A DNA stretch of 64,000 bases from Tsuneonella sediminis (GCF_051912845.1 NZ_JBNCBU010000003.1:1-64000); one strand, 5' to 3'; positions 35,889 through 44,997 are shown, counted from the stretch's first letter. Translations and numbers: made by a program. The notes: generated by a model from the letters alone, not told the origin.

Positions 35889-36869
35889 ATGAAGACCAGC
35901 AACACACCGCTTCGCACGGGCCTTGCCGCGATTGCCGCTGCGACTGCCCTTTCGTCCACTTTCGCCGTCGCGCAGACTGCTGCCGAGGCACCGGGCGCGC
36001 CGATCGTGCTCCCCGAAAGCAGCATGCCGACCCCGGACCCCGTACCGGCGGCCCAACCGGCAATCGTCGTGCCCGAAATTCCGCCGGTTGCCGTGCCCGA
36101 AACTTTACCTGCATCGGTTCAAACCACCTCGTCCGCATCCACCCCGCGTGCCTCCACTCCTGTCCGCGCGGCCGCCACGCCTCGCTCCGTAACCCGGCCG
36201 GAGACTGCGAGCCGCTCGACCGTCCTGGAGCCGATGGCGTCCCCGGCAGCGGACGCTGGCGCGCCGCAATCCGTCGACGCGGCGAGCGCGCCCCGCCTGG
36301 CAGAGCCTGCGGGCGTTGCCGCGCTACCGCCCGTTGAAGAGATGTCCCCGGCGGCCGAGCGCCAGGCGCAGCAGGGTGACGTGACCGAGGGGCTTGCGCA
36401 GCTGCTCGCGGGGCTCCTCGTCGCTGCCACCGCGGCGGGCGGTCTGGTCCTCCTCGTGCGGCGGCGCCGGGGGCGGATCGCGACGGAAAGCGTCCCCACG
36501 ATCCAGCGTCCTGTCGTGCGCGAACCCGCCGTGCCGGCATCACCCGCGAGCGCAATCCTTCCCGCCATAGCGTCGCGACCGGCGACCGACACCGGTACCG
36601 GTCTGCCGAACCAGGGCGCCGCCATCGCCCTCCCACGCGAGGCGCCGACCGACTTCCACGAGCGCACCAGCCTGCTACGACGCATGGTCGCCGCGCGGCC
36701 CGATCGCGCCAACCCGTTCCGCTCGCCGGGCGCCCGGCTGAAGCGGGCGCGGCTGATCCTCGCCTCGCTGGGCCGCACGTTCGAGAACGGCCCGCCGCGG
36801 ATCGATCTCAGCGACTACACGAGCAACTGGCCCGCGCTCGCCCGCTACAATCGGGTTTCGCCCGCCTGA
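35889..36869 (+). CDS. secreted/membrane hypothetical protein, Pro-Ala-rich
   Basis: The 326-residue protein starts with a signal peptide (LAAIAAATALSSTFAVAQ). A long Pro/Ala/Ser-rich region follows to about residue 175, with one transmembrane helix near 178-198 (LLAGLLVAATAAGGLVLLV followed by RRRRGR). The C-terminal cytoplasmic part ends in a conserved-looking PDRANPFRSPGARLKRARLILASLG. The layout suggests an envelope-anchored protein with an extended periplasmic stalk. I recognise no family. Confidence 0.6.
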   Translation: MKTSNTPLRTGLAAIAAATALSSTFAVAQTAAEAPGAPIVLPESSMPTPDPVPAAQPAIVVPEIPPVAVPETLPASVQTTSSASTPRASTPVRAAATPRSVTRPETASRSTVLEPMASPAADAGAPQSVDAASAPRLAEPAGVAALPPVEEMSPAAERQAQQGDVTEGLAQLLAGLLVAATAAGGLVLLVRRRRGRIATESVPTIQRPVVREPAVPASPASAILPAIASRPATDTGTGLPNQGAAIALPREAPTDFHERTSLLRRMVAARPDRANPFRSPGARLKRARLILASLGRTFENGPPRIDLSDYTSNWPALARYNRVSPA

Positions 36870-36896
36870 CGCAATCTCGCGCGGTCGCAAGCGAGA

Positions 36897-36924
36897 GGGG
36901 CGGCACCTCAACCGGTGCCGCCCC
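36897..36924. terminator. bidirectional terminator-like hairpin
   Basis: A perfect 11-bp stem (GGGGCGGCACC, 36897-36907, with GGTGCCGCCCC, 36914-36924) and a 6-base loop sit exactly between two convergent genes (ending 36869 and 36934). No strong U-tract follows either arm, so it may depend on Rho or act weakly. Confidence 0.55.
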
Positions 36925-36933
36925 GTTCACGCG

Positions 36934-37662
36934 TCAGTCGGACAGGCGCATCCAGTTCGGAACCACCTCGGGCGCGATCGCCTCGACCCGCAAGTGGTCA
37001 ACCGCGAACCCGTGGTCCGGCCATGCGGTCTTGCGCCGGCTGTCGTCCGACGCCGCCAGCGGGACGACGACGAGCCGTCGGTTGACTTTCTGCCGCCAGT
37101 TCATTCGCGCGGTGTTTTCCTGCCCGACATAGCATCCCTTCGAGAAGCTCACTCCGTTGAGCTCGGCCGCGTTGGTTTCGAGCCAGAGGGTATCGCCAAG
37201 CTCTGCGCGTCCCTCGGGCACCCCGAGCCGCAGCCGGTGCGCGTGCCAGGCCGCATCGGCAGGCGCATCGCCCTCCGAGACCGGGGCCAGCCAACGCTCT
37301 CCGAGCGCTGCGAGACGCGGGTCGGCGGCTCCGCCATCGCCGGTATGCGGCGCCCAGTGGACCGCGACGGCATCGTCGCGCGCGATGTCGAGCTGTCGGC
37401 GCAGGCGGTAGAGCGCGAGCCGCCTGACGAGTTCGTCGGCGTGGGCCGCCTCGCAGTCGAGCAGGATCTCTCCCGGCGCACCGGGCCAGACGATGAGGTC
37501 GAACAGCGCCTTGCCCTGCGCGGTCAAAAGCCCGGCGTAGACCGGCAACGTGCCGGTCACGTCGTTGGTCAGCAGGCCCTGGAGAAATCCGGCGGCATCC
37601 TCCTCGGGTGAACGGGGCGATACGCGGACGAGCGCGCGGTCGAAAAGGCGGGTAGCGGGCAT
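36934..37662 (-). CDS. ygfZ: YgfZ/GcvT-family iron-sulfur assembly protein
   Basis: The 242-residue protein has the YgfZ signature KGCYVGQE near residue 178, whose Cys is needed for function. It also has the GcvT-like N-terminal start RVSPRSPEEDAAGFLQGLLTNDV. It is a folate-dependent helper for maturation of some Fe-S proteins. It is somewhat shorter than the E. coli protein, as is usual for alphaproteobacterial members. It is divergent from pyrC, with a 39-base gap that must hold both promoters. Confidence 0.9.
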   Translation of the reverse strand: MPATRLFDRALVRVSPRSPEEDAAGFLQGLLTNDVTGTLPVYAGLLTAQGKALFDLIVWPGAPGEILLDCEAAHADELVRRLALYRLRRQLDIARDDAVAVHWAPHTGDGGAADPRLAALGERWLAPVSEGDAPADAAWHAHRLRLGVPEGRAELGDTLWLETNAAELNGVSFSKGCYVGQENTARMNWRQKVNRRLVVVPLAASDDSRRKTAWPDHGFAVDHLRVEAIAPEVVPNWMRLSD

Positions 37663-37701
37663 GGTTGGCAGATAGGATGGCCGCGCTCTAAGGGAAGGGC
37701 G

Positions 37702-38739
37702 ATGAACGATTCCCTCACGATCCGCCGACCCGACGACTGGCACGTGCACCTGCGCGATGGCGAAATGCTGGCGGGCGTTGCCCGTTTCACCGCGCGCCAG
37801 TTCGCCCGCGCCATCGTGATGCCGAACCTGTCTCCGCCGGTTACCACGACCGATGCCGCGCGGGCCTACCGCAAGCGGATCCTGGCGGCAGTGCCCGAAG
37901 GGATTTCGTTCGAACCGCTGATGACCGCCTATCTCACCGACGGAACCGACCCCGCGGACCTTGCTCGCGGGAAGACGGACGGCGTGCTGACCGCGGCCAA
38001 GCTCTACCCCGCGAACGCGACGACCAACTCCGCGCACGGGGTGACTGACATCGCCCACCTGTCGCCGGTATTCGCCGCGATGGAAAGGGCCGGGCTGGTG
38101 CTCTGCGTTCACGGCGAGGTGACGACGGGCGATATCGACGTGTTCGACCGCGAGGCGGTGTTCATCGATCGTCACCTTTCGCCGATCGTGCGCGATTTTC
38201 CGGGGCTCAAGGTTGTGCTCGAACACATCACCACGCGCGAGGGGGTGGCGTTCGTAGAGGCGGCCGGGCCCAATGTGGCGGGGACGATCACCCCCCAGCA
38301 CCTTCACATCAACCGCAACGCGATGCTGGTGGGCGGCATCCGCCCGCACGCCTACTGCCTGCCGGTGGCCAAGCGCGAGGAGCACCGGCTCGCGTTGCGC
38401 AAGGCGGCGACATCGGGCTCGGCGAAATTCTTCCTCGGCACCGACAGCGCGCCCCACGCCCGACACGACAAGGAAAGCGCCTGCGGGTGCGCCGGGATAT
38501 TCAATGCTCCGTTCGCGCTCGAGAGCTACCTTCAGGTTTTCGACGAGGAGGACGCGCTCGACCGGTTCGAGCAGTTCGCCTCGCTCGCGGGACCGGCGTT
38601 CTACGGTTTGCCCGTCAACGAGGACATGGTGACGCTGCGGCGCGGCGAAGTGGTGGTGCCCGATGCGATCGAGGCGGGCGGCACGCCGGTCGTCCCGTTC
38701 CACGCAGGAGAAACGCTCAGCTGGCGGCTGGTCGCCTAG
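37702..38739 (+). CDS. pyrC: dihydroorotase
   Basis: The 345-residue enzyme is the E. coli-type (class II) dihydroorotase, which closes carbamoyl-aspartate to dihydroorotate in pyrimidine synthesis. The binuclear zinc site is clear: DWHVHLRDG near residue 15, the carbamylated Lys in AAKLYP near residue 100, CVHGE near 136, VLEHITTREG near 174, and the catalytic Asp in GTDSAPH near 248. It overlaps the end of convergent rarD by 23 bases. Confidence 0.95.
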   Translation: MNDSLTIRRPDDWHVHLRDGEMLAGVARFTARQFARAIVMPNLSPPVTTTDAARAYRKRILAAVPEGISFEPLMTAYLTDGTDPADLARGKTDGVLTAAKLYPANATTNSAHGVTDIAHLSPVFAAMERAGLVLCVHGEVTTGDIDVFDREAVFIDRHLSPIVRDFPGLKVVLEHITTREGVAFVEAAGPNVAGTITPQHLHINRNAMLVGGIRPHAYCLPVAKREEHRLALRKAATSGSAKFFLGTDSAPHARHDKESACGCAGIFNAPFALESYLQVFDEEDALDRFEQFASLAGPAFYGLPVNEDMVTLRRGEVVVPDAIEAGGTPVVPFHAGETLSWRLVA

Positions 38740-39610
38740 CCAGCAGGTCCCAGACGAACACTGCAATCGCGATCCAGATCGCGATGAAGGCGGCGACTTC
38801 GGCCGGGTGCAGCGGCTTGCCGAACACGGTCAGGCCCAGCACGAAGACGATCGTTGGCGCGAGGAACTGGACGAACCCCAGCGTCGAATAGCTCATCCGC
38901 CGCGCGGCTACCGCGAACAGCCACAACGGTATCGCGGTGGCGACGCCGCCGAGCATGATCGCCAGGCTCAACCCCCATTCGTGCCCGAACGAGGAACCGG
39001 TGGGGGAAGCGGCATACCAGCCGGCGAGCGCCAGTGCCGGCACCAGCAGGAGCATCGATTCGATCGTCAGGCCCGGCAGCGCGCCCACCGCCACCTGCTT
39101 GCGCACCAGCCCGTAGGTGCCGAAGCTCAGGGCGAGCGTGAGGCTGATCCACAACGTCGTCAGCGCGCCGCCCAGCAGCATGGCTATGCCGACCGCCGCG
39201 ATGGCCACTGCGGTCCATCCGCGGCGCGACAGCCGCTCGCCGAGCAGTACCGTGCCGAGCAGAACGTTCACCAGGGGATTGATGTAGTAGCCGAGGCTCG
39301 CGGCGAAGACCTCTCCCGCCTGGATTGCCCAGACGTAAACCAGCCAGTTGATCGCGATGAGCACCGAAGAAAGCGCCAGCCAGGCAAGGGTGCGCGGGTT
39401 GCGCAGTGCAGCGGCGATCTCGGCCAGCTGGCGGCGGAAGGCCGCGATCACGAGGCACAGCGGCAGCGTCCACACGATCCGCCAGGCCACGAATTCGAAC
39501 GGCGGAACGCTCTTAACGAGAATCAGGTAAAGCGGCAGGAAGCCCCAGATGAGGTAGGCGCCCAGCGCGGCAGGCAATCCGCTGGGGTGCTTGGGGTGGG
39601 CCTCGTTCAT
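38717..39610 (-). CDS. rarD: RarD-type EamA-family transporter
   Basis: The 297-residue protein has ten predicted membrane segments in two EamA repeats and the RarD start GAYLIWGFLPLYLILVKSVPPFEFVAWRIVW (quoted in part: AYLIWGFLPLY, VAWRIVW). The ends of each repeat read YYINPLVNVLLG and TLGFVQFLAPTIVFVLGL, both typical. RarD proteins are thought to export small metabolites or confer chloramphenicol tolerance. The substrate is unknown. It is divergent from the glycine-zipper gene. Confidence 0.9.
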   Translation of the reverse strand: MNEAHPKHPSGLPAALGAYLIWGFLPLYLILVKSVPPFEFVAWRIVWTLPLCLVIAAFRRQLAEIAAALRNPRTLAWLALSSVLIAINWLVYVWAIQAGEVFAASLGYYINPLVNVLLGTVLLGERLSRRGWTAVAIAAVGIAMLLGGALTTLWISLTLALSFGTYGLVRKQVAVGALPGLTIESMLLLVPALALAGWYAASPTGSSFGHEWGLSLAIMLGGVATAIPLWLFAVAARRMSYSTLGFVQFLAPTIVFVLGLTVFGKPLHPAEVAAFIAIWIAIAVFVWDLLARRPAAS

Positions 39611-39723
39611 CTTCGCGCGCCCCTAGGCTCGCCGGTCCCGCCCCGCAAGCCGGGAAAAATCGGCGGGTTTCCCGCGGTTTGACTACAATCGGCAAAAATT
39701 TGCCAACCTGCACGCGCCGTTGC

Positions 39724-39762
39724 TGTCCGTTCAGTTTAACAGGTTTATTCCTGAACGGGACA
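39724..39762. repeat. inverted repeat in the leader of the glycine-zipper gene
   Basis: TGTCCGTTCAG (39724-39734) pairs with CTGAACGGGACA (39751-39762), 11 pairs with one bulged base. The 16-base loop contains a small CAGG/CCTG pair that partly overlaps it. It lies 53 bases before the ATG of the glycine-zipper gene and has no U-tract, so an operator or leader structure is more likely than a terminator. Confidence 0.4.
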
Positions 39763-39815
39763 GAAGGGGTGTGCACTCAGCCTCTCGGTCGCGAAAGACT
39801 CGAAAGGATAAACCG

Positions 39816-40280
39816 ATGCAGAAGAACCCGATCAAGATCGCCGTGCTGGCCCTGGCCGTGCCGGGTCTGCTGGTCGCCGCACCGGTCGCCGCCGCGCCAG
39901 CGACGCACAGCGCCGCCTACGACAACAGCGTGGTTTGGGGCGACAATGCCGTCCAGCACAAGCGCCACAAGCACCGCGGACACGACCGCCATGACCGCTA
40001 CGACAGCCGTTATTATGGCAATGGTTACGGTTACCAGCAGAGCAACTACGGCGAACCCGTCTACGCCAACACCCGCGTCTGGCGGGGTGAGGACGATCGC
40101 TACTACTGCCGCCGGTCCAATGGCACGACCGGCCTGGTCATCGGCGCCGCGGGCGGTGCGCTCCTCGGCCGCGAGATCGCCGGACGCTACGGCGACCGCA
40201 CGCTGGGTGCGATCCTCGGTGCAGCGGGCGGTGCGCTTCTCGGCCGCGAGATCGCCAAGAGCGGCGCGCGTTGCCGCTGA
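39816..40280 (+). CDS. glycine-zipper 2TM-domain outer-membrane-associated protein
   Basis: The 154-residue protein has a signal peptide (VPGLLVAAPVAAA) and a His/Asp/Tyr-rich middle part (KRHKHRGHDRHDRYDSRYY, quoted in part) that could bind metal ions. Two glycine-zipper helices follow near residues 105-150: GLVIGAAGGALLGREIAG and LGAILGAAGGALLGREIA. This is the Rickettsia 17-kDa/SlyB-like arrangement of proteins that insert into or stabilise the outer membrane. No lipobox is visible. An SD-like GAAAGGA precedes the ATG, and a hairpin terminator follows. Confidence 0.8.
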   Translation: MQKNPIKIAVLALAVPGLLVAAPVAAAPATHSAAYDNSVVWGDNAVQHKRHKHRGHDRHDRYDSRYYGNGYGYQQSNYGEPVYANTRVWRGEDDRYYCRRSNGTTGLVIGAAGGALLGREIAGRYGDRTLGAILGAAGGALLGREIAKSGARCR

Positions 40281-40350
40281 TCCGGGCCTGACAAGCTTCG
40301 CGGCCGTGCCCACCCGCGGCCGCAAGCGCGAACCCATTTCGGGGACGCGG

Positions 40351-40390
40351 AAGGCGTCCTTCGCTTCGGCGGAGGGCGCCTTCTTCTTTT
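40351..40390 (+). terminator. intrinsic terminator after the glycine-zipper gene
   Basis: AAGGCGTCCTTCGC and GCGGAGGGCGCCTT form a 14-pair stem with some G-U or mismatched pairs and a TTCG loop; CTTCTTTT follows. This is a normal intrinsic terminator for the upstream gene. Confidence 0.75.
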
Positions 40391-40419
40391 GGCGCGCGCG
40401 ATCGGCTAGAGGCGCGCGG

Positions 40420-41118
40420 GTGCGTCGCCTTGCCATTCTCGTGCCGCTGTTGCTCGCGGCTTCCGCGTGCGGAGAGGCTGAGCCCGATCGTTCGCTCCCG
40501 CCGCGCGACCCGCAGGTCGCGCAGGCGCTCGATGATCCCCTGATGACCGACCCCGACCTTTCGAGCCGCAACGAGGCAGCCGCCGCCTTGCGGGTAGAAA
40601 GCGACGCGTCGCTTCCGGTCCTGCCAACCACCCCCGAGGCCGCCAACGCCGCGCGGTCTGATGCGGCGCGGATCGTGGGCGGCGCGGACCGGCTGGTGCC
40701 GCTGGGGGAACCACAGGGCACCGGCGCCCCGCTCGCGGCGGACGCGGGGCCGCGGCAGCATCTGGAGGCGCTGGGTGCAGGTGCCCGCTGCCTCGACGCC
40801 TTGCAGGCCTCGGCGATCTGGGCAGCCCGGATGCCAGAGCCGATGCCGATCTATCCGCGCGGCGCCACGCTGGCGGCTGCGGGTTCCGACCGGCCGGGCT
40901 GCTCGGCGCGCGCGGTGGTCTTTTCCACGCCGGTGCCCCCGGCAGAGGTCCTGGCGTTCTACGCCGAGCGTGGCCGCAAGGCAGGCGCCGCGCCGCGATA
41001 TTTGAGGGCGGGGACCGAGCTGCAATTGCGGGGTAGCAGCCGTCCGTTAGCCTACGATGTCCGGGTCCGGACCGAAGAAGACCGCACCCTAGTGCGGCTG
41101 GCGACTCTCGAGCGCTAG
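40420..41118 (+). CDS. hypothetical lipoprotein
   Basis: The 232-residue protein begins with a GTG and a lipoprotein signal ending LAASAC (Cys about 16). A low-complexity linker leads to a folded C-terminal region with two Cys (GARCLDAL, DRPGCSARAV). It ends in TPVPPAEVLAFYAERGRKAG, which looks like a small alpha/beta domain seen in hypothetical envelope proteins. No family was recognised. The terminator just upstream means it has its own promoter. Its TAG shares CTAG with astD. Confidence 0.65.
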   Translation: MRRLAILVPLLLAASACGEAEPDRSLPPRDPQVAQALDDPLMTDPDLSSRNEAAAALRVESDASLPVLPTTPEAANAARSDAARIVGGADRLVPLGEPQGTGAPLAADAGPRQHLEALGAGARCLDALQASAIWAARMPEPMPIYPRGATLAAAGSDRPGCSARAVVFSTPVPPAEVLAFYAERGRKAGAAPRYLRAGTELQLRGSSRPLAYDVRVRTEEDRTLVRLATLER

Positions 41119-42563
41119 CCGTCGGTGGCGCGGCGCCGCTGTTCCCGGAAACCGGCTCCCAGGCTGGCGCGCGGCTGGTCCATCTCGGTGCTGGCGACCG
41201 GGTAGGCGCAGTAGTCGGCGGCGTAAAACGCCGACGGGCGGTGATTGCCCGACAGGCCGATGCCGCCGAACGGTGCCTTGCTGCTTGCGCCACTGGTCGG
41301 CCGGTTCCAGTTGACGATCCCGGCCCTGATGTTGGCCCAGAACCGGTTGTAGTCCTGCGGCGTTCCGCCGATCAGCGAGGCGGACAGGCCGAACCGCGTG
41401 TCGTTCGCCTCAGCGATGGCCTCGTCGAAATCATCGACCCTGATGACCTGCAGAAGGGGGCCGAACAGTTCGACGTCGGGCCGGTCGGCGATCGCCGTCA
41501 CGTCGATGATCGCGGGGCTGACGAAGGGCAGGCTGTCGTCGGGGCGCTGCATGTGCTTGATCGCCTTGCCGCCGTGCGAAAGCAGGTAGAGGAAGCTTTC
41601 GGACAACTGGTCGGCGGCCTGGTTGTCGATCACCGGACCCATGAACGGGGCGGGATCGGCGAAGGGTTCACCGAAGATGATCCGGTCGGCTAGCGCCTTC
41701 ACCTCGCCGAGCAGCGGCTCGTACATGCTCGACTTCACGACCAGCCGGCGTGCCGCAGTGCAGCGCTGGCCCGCGGTGGTGAACGCGCTCTGGATGACGA
41801 GGACCGCGGCGTCGGTGACCTTGGGCGTGTCGAGCACGACGATCGGGTTGTTGCCACCCATTTCGAGCGCGACGATCTTGCCCGGGTTTCCGGCAAGTTT
41901 CTTGTTGATCGCGATGCCGGCGCGGGCGCTGCCGGTGAACAGGACCCCGTCGATGTCGCGGTGCGCGACGAGCGCCTGGCCCTCTGCCGGCCCGCCGTGG
42001 AGACACTGGACGACCGCTTCCGGTATCCCTGCGCGGTGAAAGCACCCCGAAAGGAATTCGCCAACCGCCGGCGTCTTCTCGCTCGGCTTGAAGACCACGG
42101 TGTTCCCGGCGACCAGTGCGGGGACGATGTGACCGTTGGGCAGGTGCGCGGGGAAGTTATAGGGTCCCAGGACCGCCATCACCCCGTGGGGCTTGTGGCG
42201 CACCGCCGCGGTACCCTGTAGGGCGTTGTCGAACTTCTTCTGGCCGGTCCGCTCGGCATAGGCATTGACCGAGATGTCCACCTTGGCGACCACCGATTCC
42301 ACTTCGGTGCGGGCTTCCCACAGCGGCTTTCCGGTCTCGCGCGCGATCAGTTCGGCCAGAGCATCGTTCTGCCGGCGCACTTCGTTGGCAAAGCGGCGGA
42401 CGAGTTCCACTCGTGTCGCCAGCGGTTTGGCCGCCCACTCCGGCCAGGCGCGCCGCGATTGCTCGACCGCCGCGTCGACGTCGCCGGACATCCCGCGCCA
42501 CAGTTCCCTGCCCGTGGCCGGTTCGATCGAGACTATATCGCTAGGGGACACTGTGTGCGGCAA
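41115..42563 (-). CDS. astD: succinylglutamate-semialdehyde dehydrogenase
   Basis: The 482-residue protein is an aldehyde dehydrogenase of the AstD type, which oxidises N-succinylglutamate semialdehyde in the arginine succinyltransferase pathway. The catalytic Glu is in ALEMGGNNP near residue 240 and the catalytic Cys in GQRCTAARR near residue 275. The AstD-like LGPYNFPAHLPNGHIVPAL, quoted in part as GPYNFPAHLPNGH, is present. No astA, astB or astE gene is adjacent, so the pathway genes are scattered, or this enzyme acts in another route. Confidence 0.87.
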   Translation of the reverse strand: MPHTVSPSDIVSIEPATGRELWRGMSGDVDAAVEQSRRAWPEWAAKPLATRVELVRRFANEVRRQNDALAELIARETGKPLWEARTEVESVVAKVDISVNAYAERTGQKKFDNALQGTAAVRHKPHGVMAVLGPYNFPAHLPNGHIVPALVAGNTVVFKPSEKTPAVGEFLSGCFHRAGIPEAVVQCLHGGPAEGQALVAHRDIDGVLFTGSARAGIAINKKLAGNPGKIVALEMGGNNPIVVLDTPKVTDAAVLVIQSAFTTAGQRCTAARRLVVKSSMYEPLLGEVKALADRIIFGEPFADPAPFMGPVIDNQAADQLSESFLYLLSHGGKAIKHMQRPDDSLPFVSPAIIDVTAIADRPDVELFGPLLQVIRVDDFDEAIAEANDTRFGLSASLIGGTPQDYNRFWANIRAGIVNWNRPTSGASSKAPFGGIGLSGNHRPSAFYAADYCAYPVASTEMDQPRASLGAGFREQRRRATDG

Positions 42564-42868
42564 ACCTCGGAAATTTGGTGATTTTTAAAGACTCGCCTTT
42601 GGTTAGGCGCTGTGGTTAACTTTACCCGGCTTCCGGCCCTTCTAGCCTTTCGCCCCTTTCGAGCAAATGCCGATAAGTGGTGAATTTGCCCAGAATGGCA
42701 CGGAGAGCGACGACAGGGGAATGATCCGGCAGGAACAGGGATCGACCGCCTCGGGCGGATGGTTCGAAATAGCCGAGGTCGCCAGCAAGGATCAGGTCTG
42801 AAAACCGGCACTTTCGCAGGGTGCCATCAGGCGCGCGCATTGTGCGGGCGCCAACGAGGAGAACGACC
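42564..42868. other. intergenic region between divergent astD and the autotransporter gene
   Basis: These 305 bases hold the promoters of two divergent genes. The first 60 are AT-rich (GATTTTTAAAG), with a small CGCCT/AGGCG hairpin at 42595-42610. One possible short coding sequence (42667-42801) is listed separately. No riboswitch, tRNA or repeat was recognised. Confidence 0.5.
42667..42801 (+). CDS. possible 44-residue small protein
   Basis: An ATG opens a 44-codon frame ending at a TGA 68 bases before the autotransporter ATG. The predicted peptide is acidic and soluble (ESDDRGMIRQEQ, GGWFEIAEVASKDQV), with protein-like composition. An in-frame TAG lies eight codons before the ATG, and the SD is weak. 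It could be a real small protein, the remnant of a longer gene, or chance. Confidence 0.3.
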   Translation: MPISGEFAQNGTESDDRGMIRQEQGSTASGGWFEIAEVASKDQV

Positions 42869-44980
42869 ATGACTTCTTCAAAATCCAGGCTGACGGCGCT
42901 CGCGCTGGGTACGTCGGCGGTTACATCGGCGGGGCTGGCGCTCGCTTCGATGACAGCGGCGCCAGCCGCAGCAGCGGAGTGCCTTCTCGATACCGCCGAT
43001 GACGATGTGGCGGGTCCGGGCGATTTCGACGAAGGCGCAACTTCGGCGGGCGGCGGTACGCTGGCGTGCGGCAACACCTCGACGGCAACCGGGGCGGTTT
43101 CGACCGCGGTCGGTGCGTCGGCCACGGCCACCGGGGACGTGACGGTGGCGGTCGGTACGGTTTCGTCCGCGACGGGTGATTCGGCCACCGCCGTGGGCGC
43201 GTTTTCGATCGCTGATGCCAACGGCGCGACCGCGGTCGGCGGGGGTGCCCAGGCCAGCGGACCCGGAGCGATTGCCATCGGTTCCGATCCGCTGATCACG
43301 ACCCGGACGGTCGCGACCGGCGCCTCGAGCATCGCGATCGGCAGGACCGCGCTTGCGACCGGGATCGATGCGGTTGCGATCGGTGGCGACGACGCCGGGA
43401 CCGGAGCCCGCGCGACCGCCAATTCCACCACCGCCGTCGGCGGGGAATCGCAGGCTACGCAGGCCGGCGCATCGGCGTTTGGCTGGCGCGCGGTCGCCAC
43501 GGGGGTCCGCGCGACCGCGCTCGGGCACCTGACGGTTGCGAGCGGAACCCGCTCGACCGCGGTCGGCGAGGCTGCCGTCGCGTCGGGCGATTATGCGATT
43601 GCCGTCGGAGACGAATCGGTCGCTTCGGGCGCGGGGGCGGTGACCAACGGGTCGTTCAGCGAGGCCCGCGGCATCCAGTCGACCGCATCCGGGTATTCGG
43701 CAGAAGCGACCGGCGACTATGCGGTCGCCACCGGGGCGCAAAGCCAGGCAAGCGGCTACGCCTCGACCGCGACGGGTTCGTTCGCCTATGCGACCGGCGA
43801 TCAATCGACCGCCAATGGTTTCTCCGCCGAGGCGACCGGAGCCGGTTCGACCGCGATCGGCTATAACACGGCGGCGACCGGGACGACTTCGACCGCACTC
43901 GGCAACCTCGCGCAAGCGACCGGTGCCGACGCCGTCGCGATCGGCGACCAGGCGGTCTCCTCGGGCCTGAATTCGGTTTCGGTAGGCAGCGAAAGCCAGG
44001 CGACCCAGGCGGGCACGTCTGCGTTCGGCTGGCAGGCGTCTGCGACCGGCGTGCGCTCCACTGCGCTCGGGCACCTCGCGACGGCCTCGGCGACGCGATC
44101 GGTCGCGATCGGGGAGGGCGCGATCGCATCGCCGGGGGTGACCCCGTCGGGAGCGCCCTCGCTCGGAACCTCGGTCGCGATCGGCAATCTCGCCCAGGCC
44201 ACCAACGAGGATTCGGTGGCGGTGGGCGATCTTGCGGTTGCCTCGGGCTTCCACTCGACCGCAATCGGCGGGGAAGCCGTCGCCAGCGGGACGGGCGCCC
44301 AAGCGTTCGGCTGGCAGGCCTCGGCAACCGGCGGGCAATCGACCGCCCTTGGCCGCCAGGCAAACGCCGGCGGCTTCCAGTCGACCGCCCTCGGCCAGAG
44401 CGCCAACGCGGCGCAAGCGGGTTCGACCGCGGTGGGCTTTGCCGCCACGACCACGCGTGCCAACCAGGTCGCGCTGGGCGGAACCGGCTCGTCGGTGACG
44501 GTGGGCGACATCGCCGCCAGCACCGCGGCGCAGTCAGGTCCCACCTTCGTCGCGACGGTCGACAATTCGGGCACGCTGGGACGGGGGGTTACGACGGCCT
44601 CGCTTGCGACCGCAGCGTCGCTCGCAACCACCAACGCGAACGTTTCGGCATTGCAGACGGCGACAGCCGCCAACACGGCGAGCATCACCAATCTGCAGAC
44701 ACTGACCGCCGCGCAGCAGAACCAGATCACCTCGCTCTTCGGCGGGCTCGACAAGGCATACGAAGGTGTCGCGATGGGGCTGGCGATGGAATCGCCCGCG
44801 CTGCCCGCCGGCACAAACTTCGGCCTTTCGGGCGGTATCGGCTATTTCCAGAAGAACGCTGCCGGCACGCTCGCGGTCGCGGCACGGGTGGGCGAGAACG
44901 CATCGCTCTCGGCCGGCCTCGGGGTCGGCTTCGACAGCGGGGAGGTCGGCGCACGGGGCGGCTTCCAGGTCGCGTGGTAA
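42869..44980 (+). CDS. YadA-like trimeric autotransporter adhesin
   Basis: The 703-residue protein has a signal peptide (near ALASMTAAPAAAA) and a long passenger of YadA-head repeats. Each repeat of about 14 residues follows ATAxGxxSTAxG, as in GAVSTAVGASATATG, STASGYSAEATG and ARSTALGHL-type units; they are known to stack as a left-handed beta roll in trimers. A short neck (about residues 580-625, TNANVSALQTATAAN) leads to the C-terminal membrane anchor of about 75 residues (DKAYEGVAMGLAMESPAL to GGFQVAW). These proteins attach cells to surfaces or each other. A coiled-coil stalk is almost absent. SD: GAGGAG. Confidence 0.92.
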   Translation: MTSSKSRLTALALGTSAVTSAGLALASMTAAPAAAAECLLDTADDDVAGPGDFDEGATSAGGGTLACGNTSTATGAVSTAVGASATATGDVTVAVGTVSSATGDSATAVGAFSIADANGATAVGGGAQASGPGAIAIGSDPLITTRTVATGASSIAIGRTALATGIDAVAIGGDDAGTGARATANSTTAVGGESQATQAGASAFGWRAVATGVRATALGHLTVASGTRSTAVGEAAVASGDYAIAVGDESVASGAGAVTNGSFSEARGIQSTASGYSAEATGDYAVATGAQSQASGYASTATGSFAYATGDQSTANGFSAEATGAGSTAIGYNTAATGTTSTALGNLAQATGADAVAIGDQAVSSGLNSVSVGSESQATQAGTSAFGWQASATGVRSTALGHLATASATRSVAIGEGAIASPGVTPSGAPSLGTSVAIGNLAQATNEDSVAVGDLAVASGFHSTAIGGEAVASGTGAQAFGWQASATGGQSTALGRQANAGGFQSTALGQSANAAQAGSTAVGFAATTTRANQVALGGTGSSVTVGDIAASTAAQSGPTFVATVDNSGTLGRGVTTASLATAASLATTNANVSALQTATAANTASITNLQTLTAAQQNQITSLFGGLDKAYEGVAMGLAMESPALPAGTNFGLSGGIGYFQKNAAGTLAVAARVGENASLSAGLGVGFDSGEVGARGGFQVAW

Positions 44981-44997
44981 GCGACTAGACCTGACGC

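Noticed and set aside
42878..44416. A 512-codon minus-strand frame in the autotransporter
   Set aside because: It is the repetitive antisense image of the YadA-head repeats and has no signal peptide or domain.
43080..44460. CRISPR-like or tandem DNA repeats
   Set aside because: The periodic DNA pattern encodes degenerate 14-residue protein repeats, with variable spacing and no constant direct repeat or spacer structure.
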